Positions 17,150 to 25,968 of a stretch of 64,000 bases of DNA are shown here, piece by piece; within the stretch, counting starts at the first letter, position 1; every line of letters starts with the position of its first letter. The notes below the pieces were generated by a model. It was not told the DNA's origin, ran no database searches, and was given only the letters and a program-made list of their open reading frames with translations. Origin of the DNA: Bosea sp. PAMC 26642 (GTDB lineage: Bacteria > Pseudomonadota > Alphaproteobacteria > Rhizobiales > Beijerinckiaceae); contig NZ_CP014301.1 in the NCBI RefSeq assembly GCF_001562255.1, positions 4,495,501 through 4,559,500 on the forward strand, given 5' to 3'. Position numbers and translations under genes: made by a program.

Positions 17150-17174
17150 CCGTCATCAAAGCTGTCACAAACCG

Positions 17175-18236
17175 TTATGCGGTGTTGCGGGGCTGCGTCC
17201 CGAAGCGCGGCAAAATCGCACGGAATGTCGCGCCTTGCCCCAGCGAACTCTCGATCGTCAGTCGTCCGCGATGGCGCAGGACGATGTGCTTGACGATGGC
17301 GAGCCCCAGCCCCGTGCCGCCCGCCTCGCGGCTGGCGGCGGTATCGACCCTGTAGAAGCGCTCGGTCAGGCGCGGCAGATGCTCGGGTGCGATGCCCGGC
17401 CCATCGTCCCGCACGCTGACGCTGGCCTCTGCGGGCCCGCCGAGCACCTCGATCGCGACCTCGCCGTTTGCCTTGCCGTATTTGATCGCGTTCTCGACCA
17501 GGTTTTCCATCAGCCGCAACAATTCGTCGCGATCTCCTGCGACCTTGACCGGTTCGGGTGGCACCTCGAGCCGGAGCGTGACGTTGCGCTCGCGCGCCAT
17601 CAGCGTCAAAGAGTCGACGATCTCGCGCGAGATGCCGGCGAGATCGACCGGGCTGTCGGGCGCCAGATGCGCGCGCAGTTCGATGCGCGAGAGCGAGAGC
17701 AGGTCGTCGACGAGGCGGGCCATGCGCAGCCCCTGCTCGCGCATGATCGCCAGGAACCGGTCGCGCGCGCCGGCATCGTTGCGGGCCGGACCCTGCAGAG
17801 TCTCGACGAAGCCGAGCAGCGAGGCCAGCGGCGTGCGCAGTTCGTGGCTGGCATTGGCGACGAAATCGACGCGCATTCGCTCGGTCACGCGCTGCTCGCT
17901 GAGATCCTCGAAGGTCAGCAGCACGGGCCGCCGCCAGCCGGCGCCTTTCAGCGCGGCGATGTGGATGCGGAAGGTGCGCTCGACCGGCACGCGCTCGATC
18001 AGCTCGATGACGCGCCGCCCGCCCTCGCGCGAGACCTGGTCGACCGCCCCGAGCAGGTCGGGATCGCGCATCACCACGGTCAGCGGCTTGCCGATATCGA
18101 GGCCCGGCACCAGTGCGCGCAACGCCGGGCTCAACGCCTGGGCCAGGCCCTGCGGATCAAGCAGGACGACGGCGGCGCCCAGCGCCTCGATCAGAGCGAG
18201 CGTTGGACCGGTATTGGGGTCGACCGTATCGAGCAT
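17175..18236 (-). CDS. phoR: PhoR-type phosphate regulon sensor histidine kinase without membrane helices
   Basis: 353 aa from ATG 18236 (MLDTVDP); the frame extends to 18317 but adds no membrane segment or better ribosome site. An N-terminal PAS-like region (GAAVVLLDPQGLAQ onward) precedes HisKA with the phospho-acceptor in FVANASHELRTPLASLLGF, then HATPase_c with N box (ENAIKYGK), DDGPGIAPEHLPRLTERFYR and GGTGLGLAIVKHI. Family PhoR proteins usually begin with one or two membrane helices; none is visible here, so this kinase is probably soluble or recruited through PhoU/PstB. It lies immediately upstream of the Pho box and pst operon and is divergent from ppk2. Confidence 0.92.
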   Translation of the reverse strand: MLDTVDPNTGPTLALIEALGAAVVLLDPQGLAQALSPALRALVPGLDIGKPLTVVMRDPDLLGAVDQVSREGGRRVIELIERVPVERTFRIHIAALKGAGWRRPVLLTFEDLSEQRVTERMRVDFVANASHELRTPLASLLGFVETLQGPARNDAGARDRFLAIMREQGLRMARLVDDLLSLSRIELRAHLAPDSPVDLAGISREIVDSLTLMARERNVTLRLEVPPEPVKVAGDRDELLRLMENLVENAIKYGKANGEVAIEVLGGPAEASVSVRDDGPGIAPEHLPRLTERFYRVDTAASREAGGTGLGLAIVKHIVLRHRGRLTIESSLGQGATFRAILPRFGTQPRNTA

Positions 18237-18371
18237 CGGGACACGAGAACCTTGCGCAGGCGGCAGGCAGGGAAGCGCCGAATGCTCCTTCCTGATCGGA
18301 ACGCCCGCAAGCGTCAATTCCCTTCACCGGGGAGGGCGTCTAGATTGCTGACTGAAACAGGGAGCAAGGCG

Positions 18372-19337
18372 ATGGCGAAAGCATTTTCGGGAGCAAAGCT
18401 CAAAGGGATGATCGACGTGGCGCCGAAGGAAAAGCGCCCCCCGCCTGCCGCCAAGCGCGCTGCCAAAAGCTCCACGAAGACGATGCCTGCCGCACCGGTC
18501 TTCGACATCGAGGCCGAGGTTCTGCCGCAGGCGATCGTCGATGCGTCCTACCACAGCGGCGACTATCCCTATGGCAAACGCATGAAGCGCAAGCGCTACG
18601 ACAGGGAACTGGAGCCGCTCCAGATCGAGTTGCAAAAGCTGTTGAGCTGGGTCCGCGAGACCGGCGAACGGATCGTGATCGTCTTCGAGGGGCGCGACGG
18701 CGCCGGCAAGGGCGGCACGATCGGCCGCTTCACCCAGCATCTCAATCCGCGCCAGGCCCGCGTCGTGGCGCTGTCCAAGCCCTCCGACATCGAGCAGGGG
18801 CAATGGTATTTCCAGCGCTATGCCGCGCAGATGCCGACTGCCGGCGAGATCGTCTTCTTCGACCGCTCCTGGTACAACCGCGCCGGCGTGGAAGCCGTCA
18901 TGGGCTTCTGCACGCCACAGCAGACGGACGCGCTGCTGCGCGAGGCTCCCGCCTTCGAGGGTATGCTGGCCCGCGACGGCATCCGCCTGATCAAGCTGTT
19001 CCTGACGATCGGCCGTGAGATGCAGATGACGCGGCTGCACGCCCGCTGGCACGACCCGCTGAAGCGCTGGAAGCTCTCGCCAATCGATTTCGAGGCGATC
19101 CCGCGCTACGACGCCTATTCGCAGGCGTTCGAGCAGATGCTGGCCAAGACCTCGAGCGACTGGGCGCCCTGGCATGTGTTGCGGGCCAACGACAAGCTCC
19201 GCGCCCGGCTGAGCGCGATCCGTCTCGTGCTGGACGCGATCCCCTATGCCGGCAAGGACGAGGCGGCGCTTGGCGAGATCGACCGTAAGATCATGCTGAG
19301 CGCGGAGGATTATCTGGACAAGGGCGGCGAGCGTTGA
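18372..19337 (+). CDS. ppk2: Polyphosphate kinase 2, class I
   Basis: 321 aa. ATG 18372 has GGAG 7 nt upstream; the far longer frame back to 17076 is only the antisense of phoR. The PPK2 core has Walker A GRDGAGKGG (about 107-115), a lid region with R-rich KRYDRELEPL before it, Walker B FFDRSWYNRAGVE (about 162-174) and WKLSPIDFEA. The ~45-residue Lys/Ala/Pro-rich N-terminus is typical of alphaproteobacterial members. The enzyme reversibly transfers phosphate between polyphosphate and nucleoside diphosphates. Its position back-to-back with phoR links phosphate storage to the Pho locus, although no Pho box is visible in the 135-nt gap between them. Confidence 0.93.
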   Translation: MAKAFSGAKLKGMIDVAPKEKRPPPAAKRAAKSSTKTMPAAPVFDIEAEVLPQAIVDASYHSGDYPYGKRMKRKRYDRELEPLQIELQKLLSWVRETGERIVIVFEGRDGAGKGGTIGRFTQHLNPRQARVVALSKPSDIEQGQWYFQRYAAQMPTAGEIVFFDRSWYNRAGVEAVMGFCTPQQTDALLREAPAFEGMLARDGIRLIKLFLTIGREMQMTRLHARWHDPLKRWKLSPIDFEAIPRYDAYSQAFEQMLAKTSSDWAPWHVLRANDKLRARLSAIRLVLDAIPYAGKDEAALGEIDRKIMLSAEDYLDKGGER

Positions 19338-19347
19338 GAGGTATCGC

Positions 19348-20295
19348 TCACCGTTCCCGTCGCCTGATCCGCCGGACCATCTCGTTCAGGGCGAGCAGGA
19401 CCAGCGCCAGGATGAAGGGCAGCAGATAATAGGCGATCCGGAACAGCAGCAGCGCGCCGAGCACGCCCTCATAGGGCAGTTGGCTCAGCGCGATCAGCAT
19501 CGTCGCCTCGAAGACGCCGAGGCCGCCGGGCGCATGGCTGGCGATGCCGATCAGGCAGGCGAAGACATAGGCCGCCAGGAAGCTCGGATAGTCGAGATTA
19601 TGCCCGCCCGGCAGCAGCACGAAGAGTACGGCGGCGGCAGCGCAGACTTCGCAGGCGCCCAGCGCCATTTGGCCGAGCGTGATGCCCAAGCCCGGCAAGG
19701 GCAGATTCCAGCCACGGACACGCACGGTGCGCTCGCCGGTCGCGATCCAGACCAGATAGCCGAGCGTCCCCAGTCCCACGGCGGCGCCGACACCCTGCAC
19801 CACCAGCGGCGAGACGCGGGCGAGGCGCGCGACGCCCTCAGGGTCGTAGAACATGCAGGCACACAGGATCGCACCCAAGCCCAGCCAGAAGGTCAGGCCT
19901 GCGATCACGGTGAGGCTGGCGACCTCGGAGGCCCGCACGCCCTTAGGCGAATAGATCCAGTAGCGCACCGTGCCGCCGGTCACGATTGGGAAGCCCAGCG
20001 TGAAGGAGACCGAATAGCTGGTGAACGAGGCGAGCGCCGTGGTGCGATAGGGGATCGACAGGCCCAGCCGCTTCAGGGCGAGCGCATCATAGCCGGTCAG
20101 CAGCAGGTAACTCAGCGCGGTGAAGCCGAGCGCCAAGCCGACCTGCCGGGCGCTTGCATTGCGAAACGCCGCCGTCAACTCGCCGGGCTCGATCTCCTTG
20201 ACGATGAACCAGAGCACCACCAGCGAGGCGCAGAATATCAGTGCGCTTGCGAGAGGGCCGAGCCACCACCAGCGGCTGCGCTTGCGCAGCGGCAT
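19348..20295 (-). CDS. UPF0104/lysylphosphatidylglycerol synthetase-type membrane protein
   Basis: 315 aa from ATG 20295 (MPLRKRSRWWW), chosen because AGGAG is 6 nt upstream; the frame runs back to 20433 without such a site. Around eight membrane helices. Motifs of the YbhN/MprF-N (LPG_synthase_TM) family are visible: a Tyr-Asp-Ala turn (LTGYDALALKRL), SFTLGFPIVTGGTVRYW and ASHAPGGLGVFEATML near the C-terminus. The catalytic aminoacyl-transferase domain of MprF is absent, so it is likely a lipid flippase-like partner of unknown cargo. It converges on ppk2 with only 10 nt between the stops. Confidence 0.8.
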   Translation of the reverse strand: MPLRKRSRWWWLGPLASALIFCASLVVLWFIVKEIEPGELTAAFRNASARQVGLALGFTALSYLLLTGYDALALKRLGLSIPYRTTALASFTSYSVSFTLGFPIVTGGTVRYWIYSPKGVRASEVASLTVIAGLTFWLGLGAILCACMFYDPEGVARLARVSPLVVQGVGAAVGLGTLGYLVWIATGERTVRVRGWNLPLPGLGITLGQMALGACEVCAAAAVLFVLLPGGHNLDYPSFLAAYVFACLIGIASHAPGGLGVFEATMLIALSQLPYEGVLGALLLFRIAYYLLPFILALVLLALNEMVRRIRRRER

Positions 20296-20558
20296 CCCGG
20301 GCTCCTGCGGGCCAAACGACATACGCGAACTTTCGAAAGACTGGTGTGGCCGGGCGCAGCCGCGCAAGACCCCTGTTGGAACGAGGACGCGCATGACACA
20401 CGCCGGACGTGAGACATAGCGCCTTGTCGGCAATGCACAAGCCGGGAGGGCGCGGCGAATCCGCCGGGCTCATGCCGAGGGTGAGGTGAACTTTTTCGGC
20501 GATATTGGAGCAGATGGGACATCGGCCATGGCGCAGACCGATCGACGGTCCGGCACCC

Positions 20559-21134
20559 TCAGGCCGTTTTTCTGAAGACCCGCAGCGACTTGAATGCCGT
20601 GACCTCTTCGACCGGCGCGGTCTTCGCCCAATCCGCGATGATCGGCTCCGCCGAGGCATAGGCGAACGAGCCGGTATAGAACAGGAGATGCCCGCCGGCA
20701 TCGGTCTGGGCGGTGAAGAGATCGATCACCTCGTGGTCGGTCAGCGCCCCATAGGCATCGTTGGCCTCGGTGCGGAATTCGCAGGAGTGGAACAGCGTGA
20801 CGACGTCGAAGCGCGGCAGCAGTTTGGCGTTGCTGGTGTAGATGTCGCCGAAATAGGCGCTGTAGGTCTTGGTGATCGTCGGGTTGCCGGTCGCCAGCTT
20901 GACGAAGGCATCGTACTCCTTCGGCGAAGCTGTGATGCCCAGCACGGTGTTGTTCAGCTCCGGCTCGGCGCAGCGGATGCCGACATAGTGATGCCCGCCG
21001 GTGCCGAAATGGTAGATGCGTTTGCCGGTCAGGCCCTGCTCTTCGATCCATTCGACGAAATGCACGTCGCAAGGGCATTGTTCGACGCGCAGGCCCCAAT
21101 AGACGTCCCAGATGTTCATCGGCGCGGCGTTCAT
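20559..21134 (-). CDS. Unknown protein with SAM-methyltransferase-like features
   Basis: 191 aa from ATG 21134, which has GGAG 9 nt upstream; another ATG at 21149 has no such site. I do not recognise a named family. Features that can be seen: IYHFGTGGHHYVG near the N-terminus resembles a Gly-rich motif I after a beta strand; FDVVTLFHSCEF resembles motif IV; HLLFYTGSFAY follows like motif VI. This suggests a class I methyltransferase-like fold, with the acidic end of motif I not obvious. A CPCD motif stands before it. There is no membrane segment. The neighbours (a lipid-type membrane protein and an ABC exporter) give no clear pathway. Confidence 0.55.
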   Translation of the reverse strand: MNAAPMNIWDVYWGLRVEQCPCDVHFVEWIEEQGLTGKRIYHFGTGGHHYVGIRCAEPELNNTVLGITASPKEYDAFVKLATGNPTITKTYSAYFGDIYTSNAKLLPRFDVVTLFHSCEFRTEANDAYGALTDHEVIDLFTAQTDAGGHLLFYTGSFAYASAEPIIADWAKTAPVEEVTAFKSLRVFRKTA

Positions 21135-21246
21135 GCTCGTCGGCTCCATCGGCTAGGCCGGCCTTGCGTCCGGTGTCGGTTAGGGTGGGGCGGTTGTCGT
21201 CCAGAAGGCGCGACTTGGCTGAACTTCGGCTGAACACCGGGTGGCA

Positions 21247-23046
21247 TCAGGGCGACTGCTCGGCGAGTTCGATACGGCTTTTGGCCTGCGGCGGCAGGTC
21301 TTGGGTGACCATCCGCACGACACCGCCGGCCCGCTTCATCGCCAGTCGGTGCGTCGCGGCCTCCGTAAAGCCGGCGCTGTGGCCGAAGGCGAGGATCATC
21401 GCATCGGGTCGCATCTCGCGCAGCGCGGCCAGGAGTTCGAGCGCCGTATCGGTGTCGAGCGCATTGGTCGCCTCGTCGAGCAGGACGACGTCGGGCCGCT
21501 CCAGTTCGGCCCGAGCCAGCGCCAGGCGCTGCCTGTCGCCCGTGGCGAGTTCCTTGTCCCAGTCGCGGCTCTCGTCGAGCGCCGGGACCAGATGCGACAG
21601 GCCGTAGCGCTGCAAGGCCGTCGCCAGCGCGTGGTGGGGCAACGATACGCTTGTGTCGAGCGCGTCGCGCAGGCTCCCGGTCGAAAGATGCAGTTTCTGC
21701 GGCACCACGGTGACGAGCGCGCCGGCCGGCAGCGCGATTTCGCCCCGGCCCCAGGGCCACAGCCCCGCCATCGCCTGGATCAGGGCGGCCTTGCCGAGGC
21801 CGAGTTCGCCCGAAAGATGCAGCGTCGCGCCCGGCGGCAGCGCGAACGCCACATCGGCGACCAGCGTGCGGCCGTCGCGATCGATCAGCGTGACCTCGTC
21901 GAGCCGCAGCAGCCCGTCGCGGCTCGGTTTCACCGCGAGGTGGTCGCCGGGCGGCGGGCCGTCGACCCGCTCCAGCGCGTCGGAAAGTTCGTTGACGCGC
22001 CGCGCGGCGGCGAGCCATTCGGCGATACGCATGAAATTATCCATCAGCCAGTTGAAGGCGTTCTGGACGGCCACAAAAGCGGCCGCGACCTGGACGACCT
22101 CGCCCAGCGACATCTCGCTCGCAAGGTATTTCGGCGCGGCCAGCAGCAGCGGCACCACCGGCACAAGCGCGCCGGACCCGTTGGTGATCCAGGTCAGCCG
22201 GCCGCGCTGGCGGATCATCGCGAGCCAGCGCTGCACCAAGCCGTCATAGGTCTGCGCGACGGCGCGGCGCTCGCCCGTCTCGGCGCGGGCGAGCGCGATG
22301 GTCTCGCCATGGTCGCGAATGCGCATCAGCGCGAAGCGCAACCGGGCCTCGCCCTCGTTGCGCGCCGCGATCAGCCGCGGCAGGCGCCGCCCGACGATGC
22401 TGATCAGAGCTGAGACGAGGACCGCGTAAACGATAGCCGCCAGCACCATATAGGCCGGGATCTCGATTGGGCCGCTGTCGGCATGGAGCGTGAGGCTGCC
22501 GCCGATGCTCCACAGGATGCCGATGAAGGTGATCGCGGTAATGATCGAGGAGAGCAGCCCGATGGCGAAATCGACCACCGGCTCCGTCGCCCAGCGGATA
22601 TCGTCGGCGATGCGGTATTCGGGGTTGGCGGGCTCGTAGCCCGAGGCCGACAGCCGAAAGAAGCGGCGTTCGCCGACCCAGCCATCGGTGAGCTTGCCCG
22701 TCACCCACTCGCGCCAGTGGACCTGAAAAGTCTCGCGCGAGATCAGGATGACGACGCCGATGCCCGCCACGATCAGGCAAAGGACCGGGAAGACGGCCAT
22801 CGCGACCAGTGCGCTCTCGCCGTCTTTCTTCTCCAGCGCGTCGAAGAACCAGCCATTCCAGCGGTTGACGGTAACGTTGGCGAAGACGGAGACGACGATG
22901 GCCCCGGCGAGCGAAAGGGACCAGAACCAGGCTTTTCTCGCGCTTTTGCCGCGCCAGAAACCGCCGGTCAGCCGCGCGAATCGGCAGGCGACCTGCCTGT
23001 CATTCGGCAGGCCGTCACCTGCGTCTGGATCGCTCGACGGCTGCAA
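21247..23046 (-). CDS. SbmA/BacA-YddA-like ABC transporter, fused membrane and ATPase domains, altered Walker A
   Basis: 599 aa. No in-frame ATG exists near the start; TTG 23046 has GGGGGGA 9 nt upstream. The N-terminal half has six hydrophobic segments and the ABC_membrane_2 signature (NVTVNRWNGWFFDAL at about 57-71, later YRIADDIRWATEP). The C-terminal ATPase has LDEATNALD as Walker B and a His in AFGHSAG as H-loop. The Walker A reads GELGLGKA (413-420): the Ser/Thr after the catalytic Lys is Ala, and the signature (LATGDRQRLALARAE) departs from LSGGQ. Relatives export or import peptides or vitamins. ATP hydrolysis may be weakened or regulated. Confidence 0.82.
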   Translation of the reverse strand: MQPSSDPDAGDGLPNDRQVACRFARLTGGFWRGKSARKAWFWSLSLAGAIVVSVFANVTVNRWNGWFFDALEKKDGESALVAMAVFPVLCLIVAGIGVVILISRETFQVHWREWVTGKLTDGWVGERRFFRLSASGYEPANPEYRIADDIRWATEPVVDFAIGLLSSIITAITFIGILWSIGGSLTLHADSGPIEIPAYMVLAAIVYAVLVSALISIVGRRLPRLIAARNEGEARLRFALMRIRDHGETIALARAETGERRAVAQTYDGLVQRWLAMIRQRGRLTWITNGSGALVPVVPLLLAAPKYLASEMSLGEVVQVAAAFVAVQNAFNWLMDNFMRIAEWLAAARRVNELSDALERVDGPPPGDHLAVKPSRDGLLRLDEVTLIDRDGRTLVADVAFALPPGATLHLSGELGLGKAALIQAMAGLWPWGRGEIALPAGALVTVVPQKLHLSTGSLRDALDTSVSLPHHALATALQRYGLSHLVPALDESRDWDKELATGDRQRLALARAELERPDVVLLDEATNALDTDTALELLAALREMRPDAMILAFGHSAGFTEAATHRLAMKRAGGVVRMVTQDLPPQAKSRIELAEQSP

Positions 23047-23277
23047 GCTTGCGGTTCCCCCCGGACCGAGATGCCGATTGCGTCAGGCGATGCCCGTGAC
23101 CGCGAACGGATCTTGAAAATGCTTAGCCGCATCGGAATGAACTTGAAGTGAATGGTTCGTGAACGTTTCCACCGCGCTATGCCCGCGCCCCCTCGACAGC
23201 GCCGTGGCGTGCGCGGGTCGAACGCCCGCTATGAAAGGTTGGAGGACATCGCCTTCGATCCTTACCGATCGGCATGT

Positions 23278-23742
23278 TCAGTCGGCGAGGTCAGGCAAAC
23301 CCGCGATCACGCCCTTGCGGAACAGGAAGCAGCCATAGGGTCGCGGATCGCCGACCTGAACGACCGCAAAGCTCTCCTTGGCCGCCTCGTAGAAGGCGAA
23401 GCGCTCGATGCCTGAAAGCGGCAGCGCATGGCCCAGCGCGCGATCGAGCTCCCGCTGGACCTCGGCTTGCACGGCCGGGACCGTCTCCGCATCTCCCACC
23501 ACCTGCATGCGGCGCGCCGGATCCGGCTCGAAATCGTCGATCGGCAGCACGGAGAGGATGGCGCGGGCGGCACGCCCCATGGTCAGTCCTGGCAGCCGCA
23601 CCAGCCGCCCGCTGGTCGTCGCGCTCGCGATCGTCTCGGCGGGATGGTTGGCATCGACCAGCGCCAGATCGTCGCCATGCCCCATCGCGGCGAGAATCCA
23701 GAGCAGGTCGGCGGACAAAATGGGGTCGAGGCCCTTGAGCAT
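23278..23742 (-). CDS. fucU: RbsD/FucU family sugar mutarotase
   Basis: 154 aa from ATG 23742 (MLKGLDPIL); the frame continues into an adjacent palindromic repeat, which is not coding. Family landmarks are the opening LKGLDPILSADLLWILAAMGHGDDLALVDANHP, with His and Asp of the active site, and the C-terminal EAAKESFAVVQVGDPRPYGCFLFRKG containing the conserved Tyr. FucU-type enzymes interconvert anomers of fucose before dehydrogenation. It is co-oriented with, and 175 nt downstream of, the lactonase gene, supporting a deoxysugar pathway. RbsD (ribose) is the alternative, but the neighbourhood favours fucose. Confidence 0.85.
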   Translation of the reverse strand: MLKGLDPILSADLLWILAAMGHGDDLALVDANHPAETIASATTSGRLVRLPGLTMGRAARAILSVLPIDDFEPDPARRMQVVGDAETVPAVQAEVQRELDRALGHALPLSGIERFAFYEAAKESFAVVQVGDPRPYGCFLFRKGVIAGLPDLAD

Positions 23743-23780
23743 TGGTCGTGTCCTGTGTGTCGATCCGTCGGTCGAGCGCG

Positions 23781-23888
23781 CCGTCATTCCGGACAAGGCG
23801 CAAAGCGGCGCCGATCCGGAATCCATCGTAAAGCTCAATGCTCTATAATGGATTCCGGGTCTCCGCTGCGCTGCGCCCGGAATGACGG
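23781..23888. repeat. Dispersed palindromic repeat, copy 3
   Basis: Bounded by CCGTCATTCCGG (23781) and its exact inverse CCGGAATGACGG (to 23888). Inside is a second nested inverted repeat, GATCCGGAATCCAT with ATGGATTCCGGGTC. Lies between fucU and the lactonase gene on the minus strand. Confidence 0.9.
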
Positions 23889-23917
23889 CGGTATCATGCT
23901 TTCCATTGAGCGCGCGC

Positions 23918-24757
23918 TCACCCCCGCCCCCTTTGCGTCAGATAAACCCGGCGGGCGTTTTCACCCATGATCGCGGCCCGCTCGGTCTCGCCTACTGCGG
24001 CGAGCAGGGCTTCGACGGTTTCGACCCACCGGCCATAGCTTGCGCGCAGCGTCACCACCGGCCAGTCGCTGCCCCAGATCAGGCGCTCCGGCCCGAAGCT
24101 TGCCAACAGATGATCGACCGCCGGGCGCAGCGTCTCGACCGTCCAGTCCGGTGCTGCTTCCGTGACGAGTCCCGATAGCTTGCAGACCACGTTAGGACGC
24201 GCAGCAAGCGCCGCGATGCCCCGCCGCCAATGCGCGAGATCGCAGTCGATGAGAGCAGGCTTGGCGCCGTGGTCGATCACAATAGTCAGGTCGGGATGGC
24301 GCCCGGCCATCGCTAGCGTCGCCGCGATATGGGCGGGCTTGATCAGCGCGTCGAAGACGAGGCCATGCGCGACCATCGCGGCGAAGGCTGGGGCCAGCGT
24401 CGGCCGAGCCAGCCAGTCCGGATCGGGGATATCGTGCACCATCGGCCGCAGGCCCATGAGAAGTGGATTGCCGGCCAGCCGCGCGATACGCTCCGTGACA
24501 TCGGCCGCCTCGAAATCGCACCAGCCGACGACACCGGCCACGAAGGGCGTGCGCGCCGCCATCTCCAGCATAAAGGCCGTCTCGGCCTCGGTCGGCGCGG
24601 CCTGGACGAGGATTGTGCGGTCGATGCGGTGGGTGGCCAGCAGCGACTGCAGATCGTTCGGGCCGAAATCGCGATGAATGACGCCGAGTGCCGGCGTCAG
24701 CCAGTCATAGTCGCCGCGCGCGAGAGTCCAGACATGCTGATGGGCGTCGATCCGCAT
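23918..24757 (-). CDS. Amidohydrolase family 2, L-fuconolactonase-type
   Basis: 279 aa from ATG 24757 (MRIDAHQHVW); the frame upstream to 24814 lies inside the aldo/keto reductase end. Metal-binding motif HQHVW at the N-terminus, TILVQAAPTEAET, VGWCDFEA, LIKPAHIA, VIDHGAKPAL with a conserved Asp-His, and GSDWPVV near the C-terminus fit the COG3618 lactonases. Such enzymes open sugar-acid lactones, for example L-fucono-1,5-lactone to L-fuconate. It starts 4 nt after the upstream dehydrogenase stop, so it should act on that enzyme's product. Confidence 0.85.
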   Translation of the reverse strand: MRIDAHQHVWTLARGDYDWLTPALGVIHRDFGPNDLQSLLATHRIDRTILVQAAPTEAETAFMLEMAARTPFVAGVVGWCDFEAADVTERIARLAGNPLLMGLRPMVHDIPDPDWLARPTLAPAFAAMVAHGLVFDALIKPAHIAATLAMAGRHPDLTIVIDHGAKPALIDCDLAHWRRGIAALAARPNVVCKLSGLVTEAAPDWTVETLRPAVDHLLASFGPERLIWGSDWPVVTLRASYGRWVETVEALLAAVGETERAAIMGENARRVYLTQRGRG

Positions 24758-24761
24758 CGGC

Positions 24762-25802
24762 TCAGCCCGGCACCGGAACATTGGGTCCGAGCAGGCCCTC
24801 GGTCTTGAGTGCAACCCAAAGCGCGGGCGGTACGGCTGCCGAGAGTTCGGCGATCTGGTCTTCGACCTCGGCCGGCGAAACCGCGCCCATGACGAGGCTC
24901 ACCACCGCCGGATGCCCGAGCGCGAAATGCAGCGCTGCCCGCCTGAGCGGCACGCCATGACGGGCGCAGACGGTTTCGATTGCTGCGACGCGAGCGAGGA
25001 TATCGGGCGGAGCCGGCTTGTAGTTGTACTTCGCGCCCGGCACCGGGCCGGTGGCGAGGATGCCGGAGTTGAACACGCCGCCGAGCATCAGCCCGATGCC
25101 CTTCTCGAGCGCCAGCGGCATGAAGGAGGCGAGCGCCGGCTGCTCCAGCAGCGAATAGCGCCCCGCCAGCAGCATCGTGTCGAAATCGCCTGCGCGGGCG
25201 AAGCGCTCGCACATCTGTGCTTCGTTGACGCCGACGCCGATCGCCTTGACCGCGCCAGCTGCGCGCAGGCTTTCGAGCGCGCGATAGGCGCCGTCCATGG
25301 CCTCCTTGAAACGCGCCTCGATGGCATCGGCACCATGCGTCCAGATATCGACGTCATGGATCAGGACGACGTCGAGCCGGTCGACGCCGAGTCGCAGCGC
25401 CGACTGTTCCAGCGAGCGCATCGCGCCGTCATAGGAATAGTCGAACCTCATTCCATGGGGCAGGCCGCCGAGATAGCCCGACCCGTCGCCACGCCCTGCG
25501 AAGGGCTGCGCCACTCGCCCGACCTTGGTCGAGAGGACAACGCCGCTGCCGGCGCCACGCCGGAGCGCCGCGCCGATGCGGTGTTCGGAGAGGCCATGCC
25601 CATAGAGCGGCGAGGTATCGATCAGGGTCACGCTGCCCGCGAGCGCAGCCTCTACGGTCGCGACGGCCTCGGCCTCATCCAGCCTGGAATACAGATCGCC
25701 GAGCGGGGCGCCGCCGAAGCCGAGTGTCGAGACGGGCAGCCCCGTGCGGCCGAGAAGTCGCTTCGCGAGAGCTTTTATAGCGGGCACGGTCGGCGTTTCC
25801 AT
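24762..25802 (-). CDS. Aldo/keto reductase, L-fucose / D-threo-aldose 1-dehydrogenase type
   Basis: 346 aa from ATG 25802 (METPTVP), which has GGAG 6 nt upstream. The fold is an aldo/keto reductase; LIDTSPLYGHGLSEHRIGAAL supplies Asp and Tyr, LSTKVGR the Lys, and LDVVLIHDVDIW the His. The G-x-S-E-x-R-I-G pattern and the long loop with YDYSYDGAMRSLEQS match the aldose 1-dehydrogenase branch that oxidises L-fucose and D-arabinose to lactones. It leads an operon with a lactonase and a FucU-type mutarotase, and diverges from a sugar ABC importer. Confidence 0.85.
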   Translation of the reverse strand: METPTVPAIKALAKRLLGRTGLPVSTLGFGGAPLGDLYSRLDEAEAVATVEAALAGSVTLIDTSPLYGHGLSEHRIGAALRRGAGSGVVLSTKVGRVAQPFAGRGDGSGYLGGLPHGMRFDYSYDGAMRSLEQSALRLGVDRLDVVLIHDVDIWTHGADAIEARFKEAMDGAYRALESLRAAGAVKAIGVGVNEAQMCERFARAGDFDTMLLAGRYSLLEQPALASFMPLALEKGIGLMLGGVFNSGILATGPVPGAKYNYKPAPPDILARVAAIETVCARHGVPLRRAALHFALGHPAVVSLVMGAVSPAEVEDQIAELSAAVPPALWVALKTEGLLGPNVPVPG

Positions 25803-25968
25803 GATCATCTCCAGCACTATGTGCACGCCAACATGTTAGCTTGCAACCGAGAACGAACGGCGCTAGCCTCGTTGCCGGATCGACCATGACGAAGTGAAGC
25901 CACTGCGGCTGGTCGCACAACCAACAGGCCCGACAACGGGCTGTGCCATGTCCATAGGGAGGACGCCG

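Noticed and set aside
17076..18371. Long plus-strand open frame joined to ppk2
   Set aside because: This part is the antisense of phoR, a well-conserved gene; the true ppk2 start has its own ribosome site at 18372.
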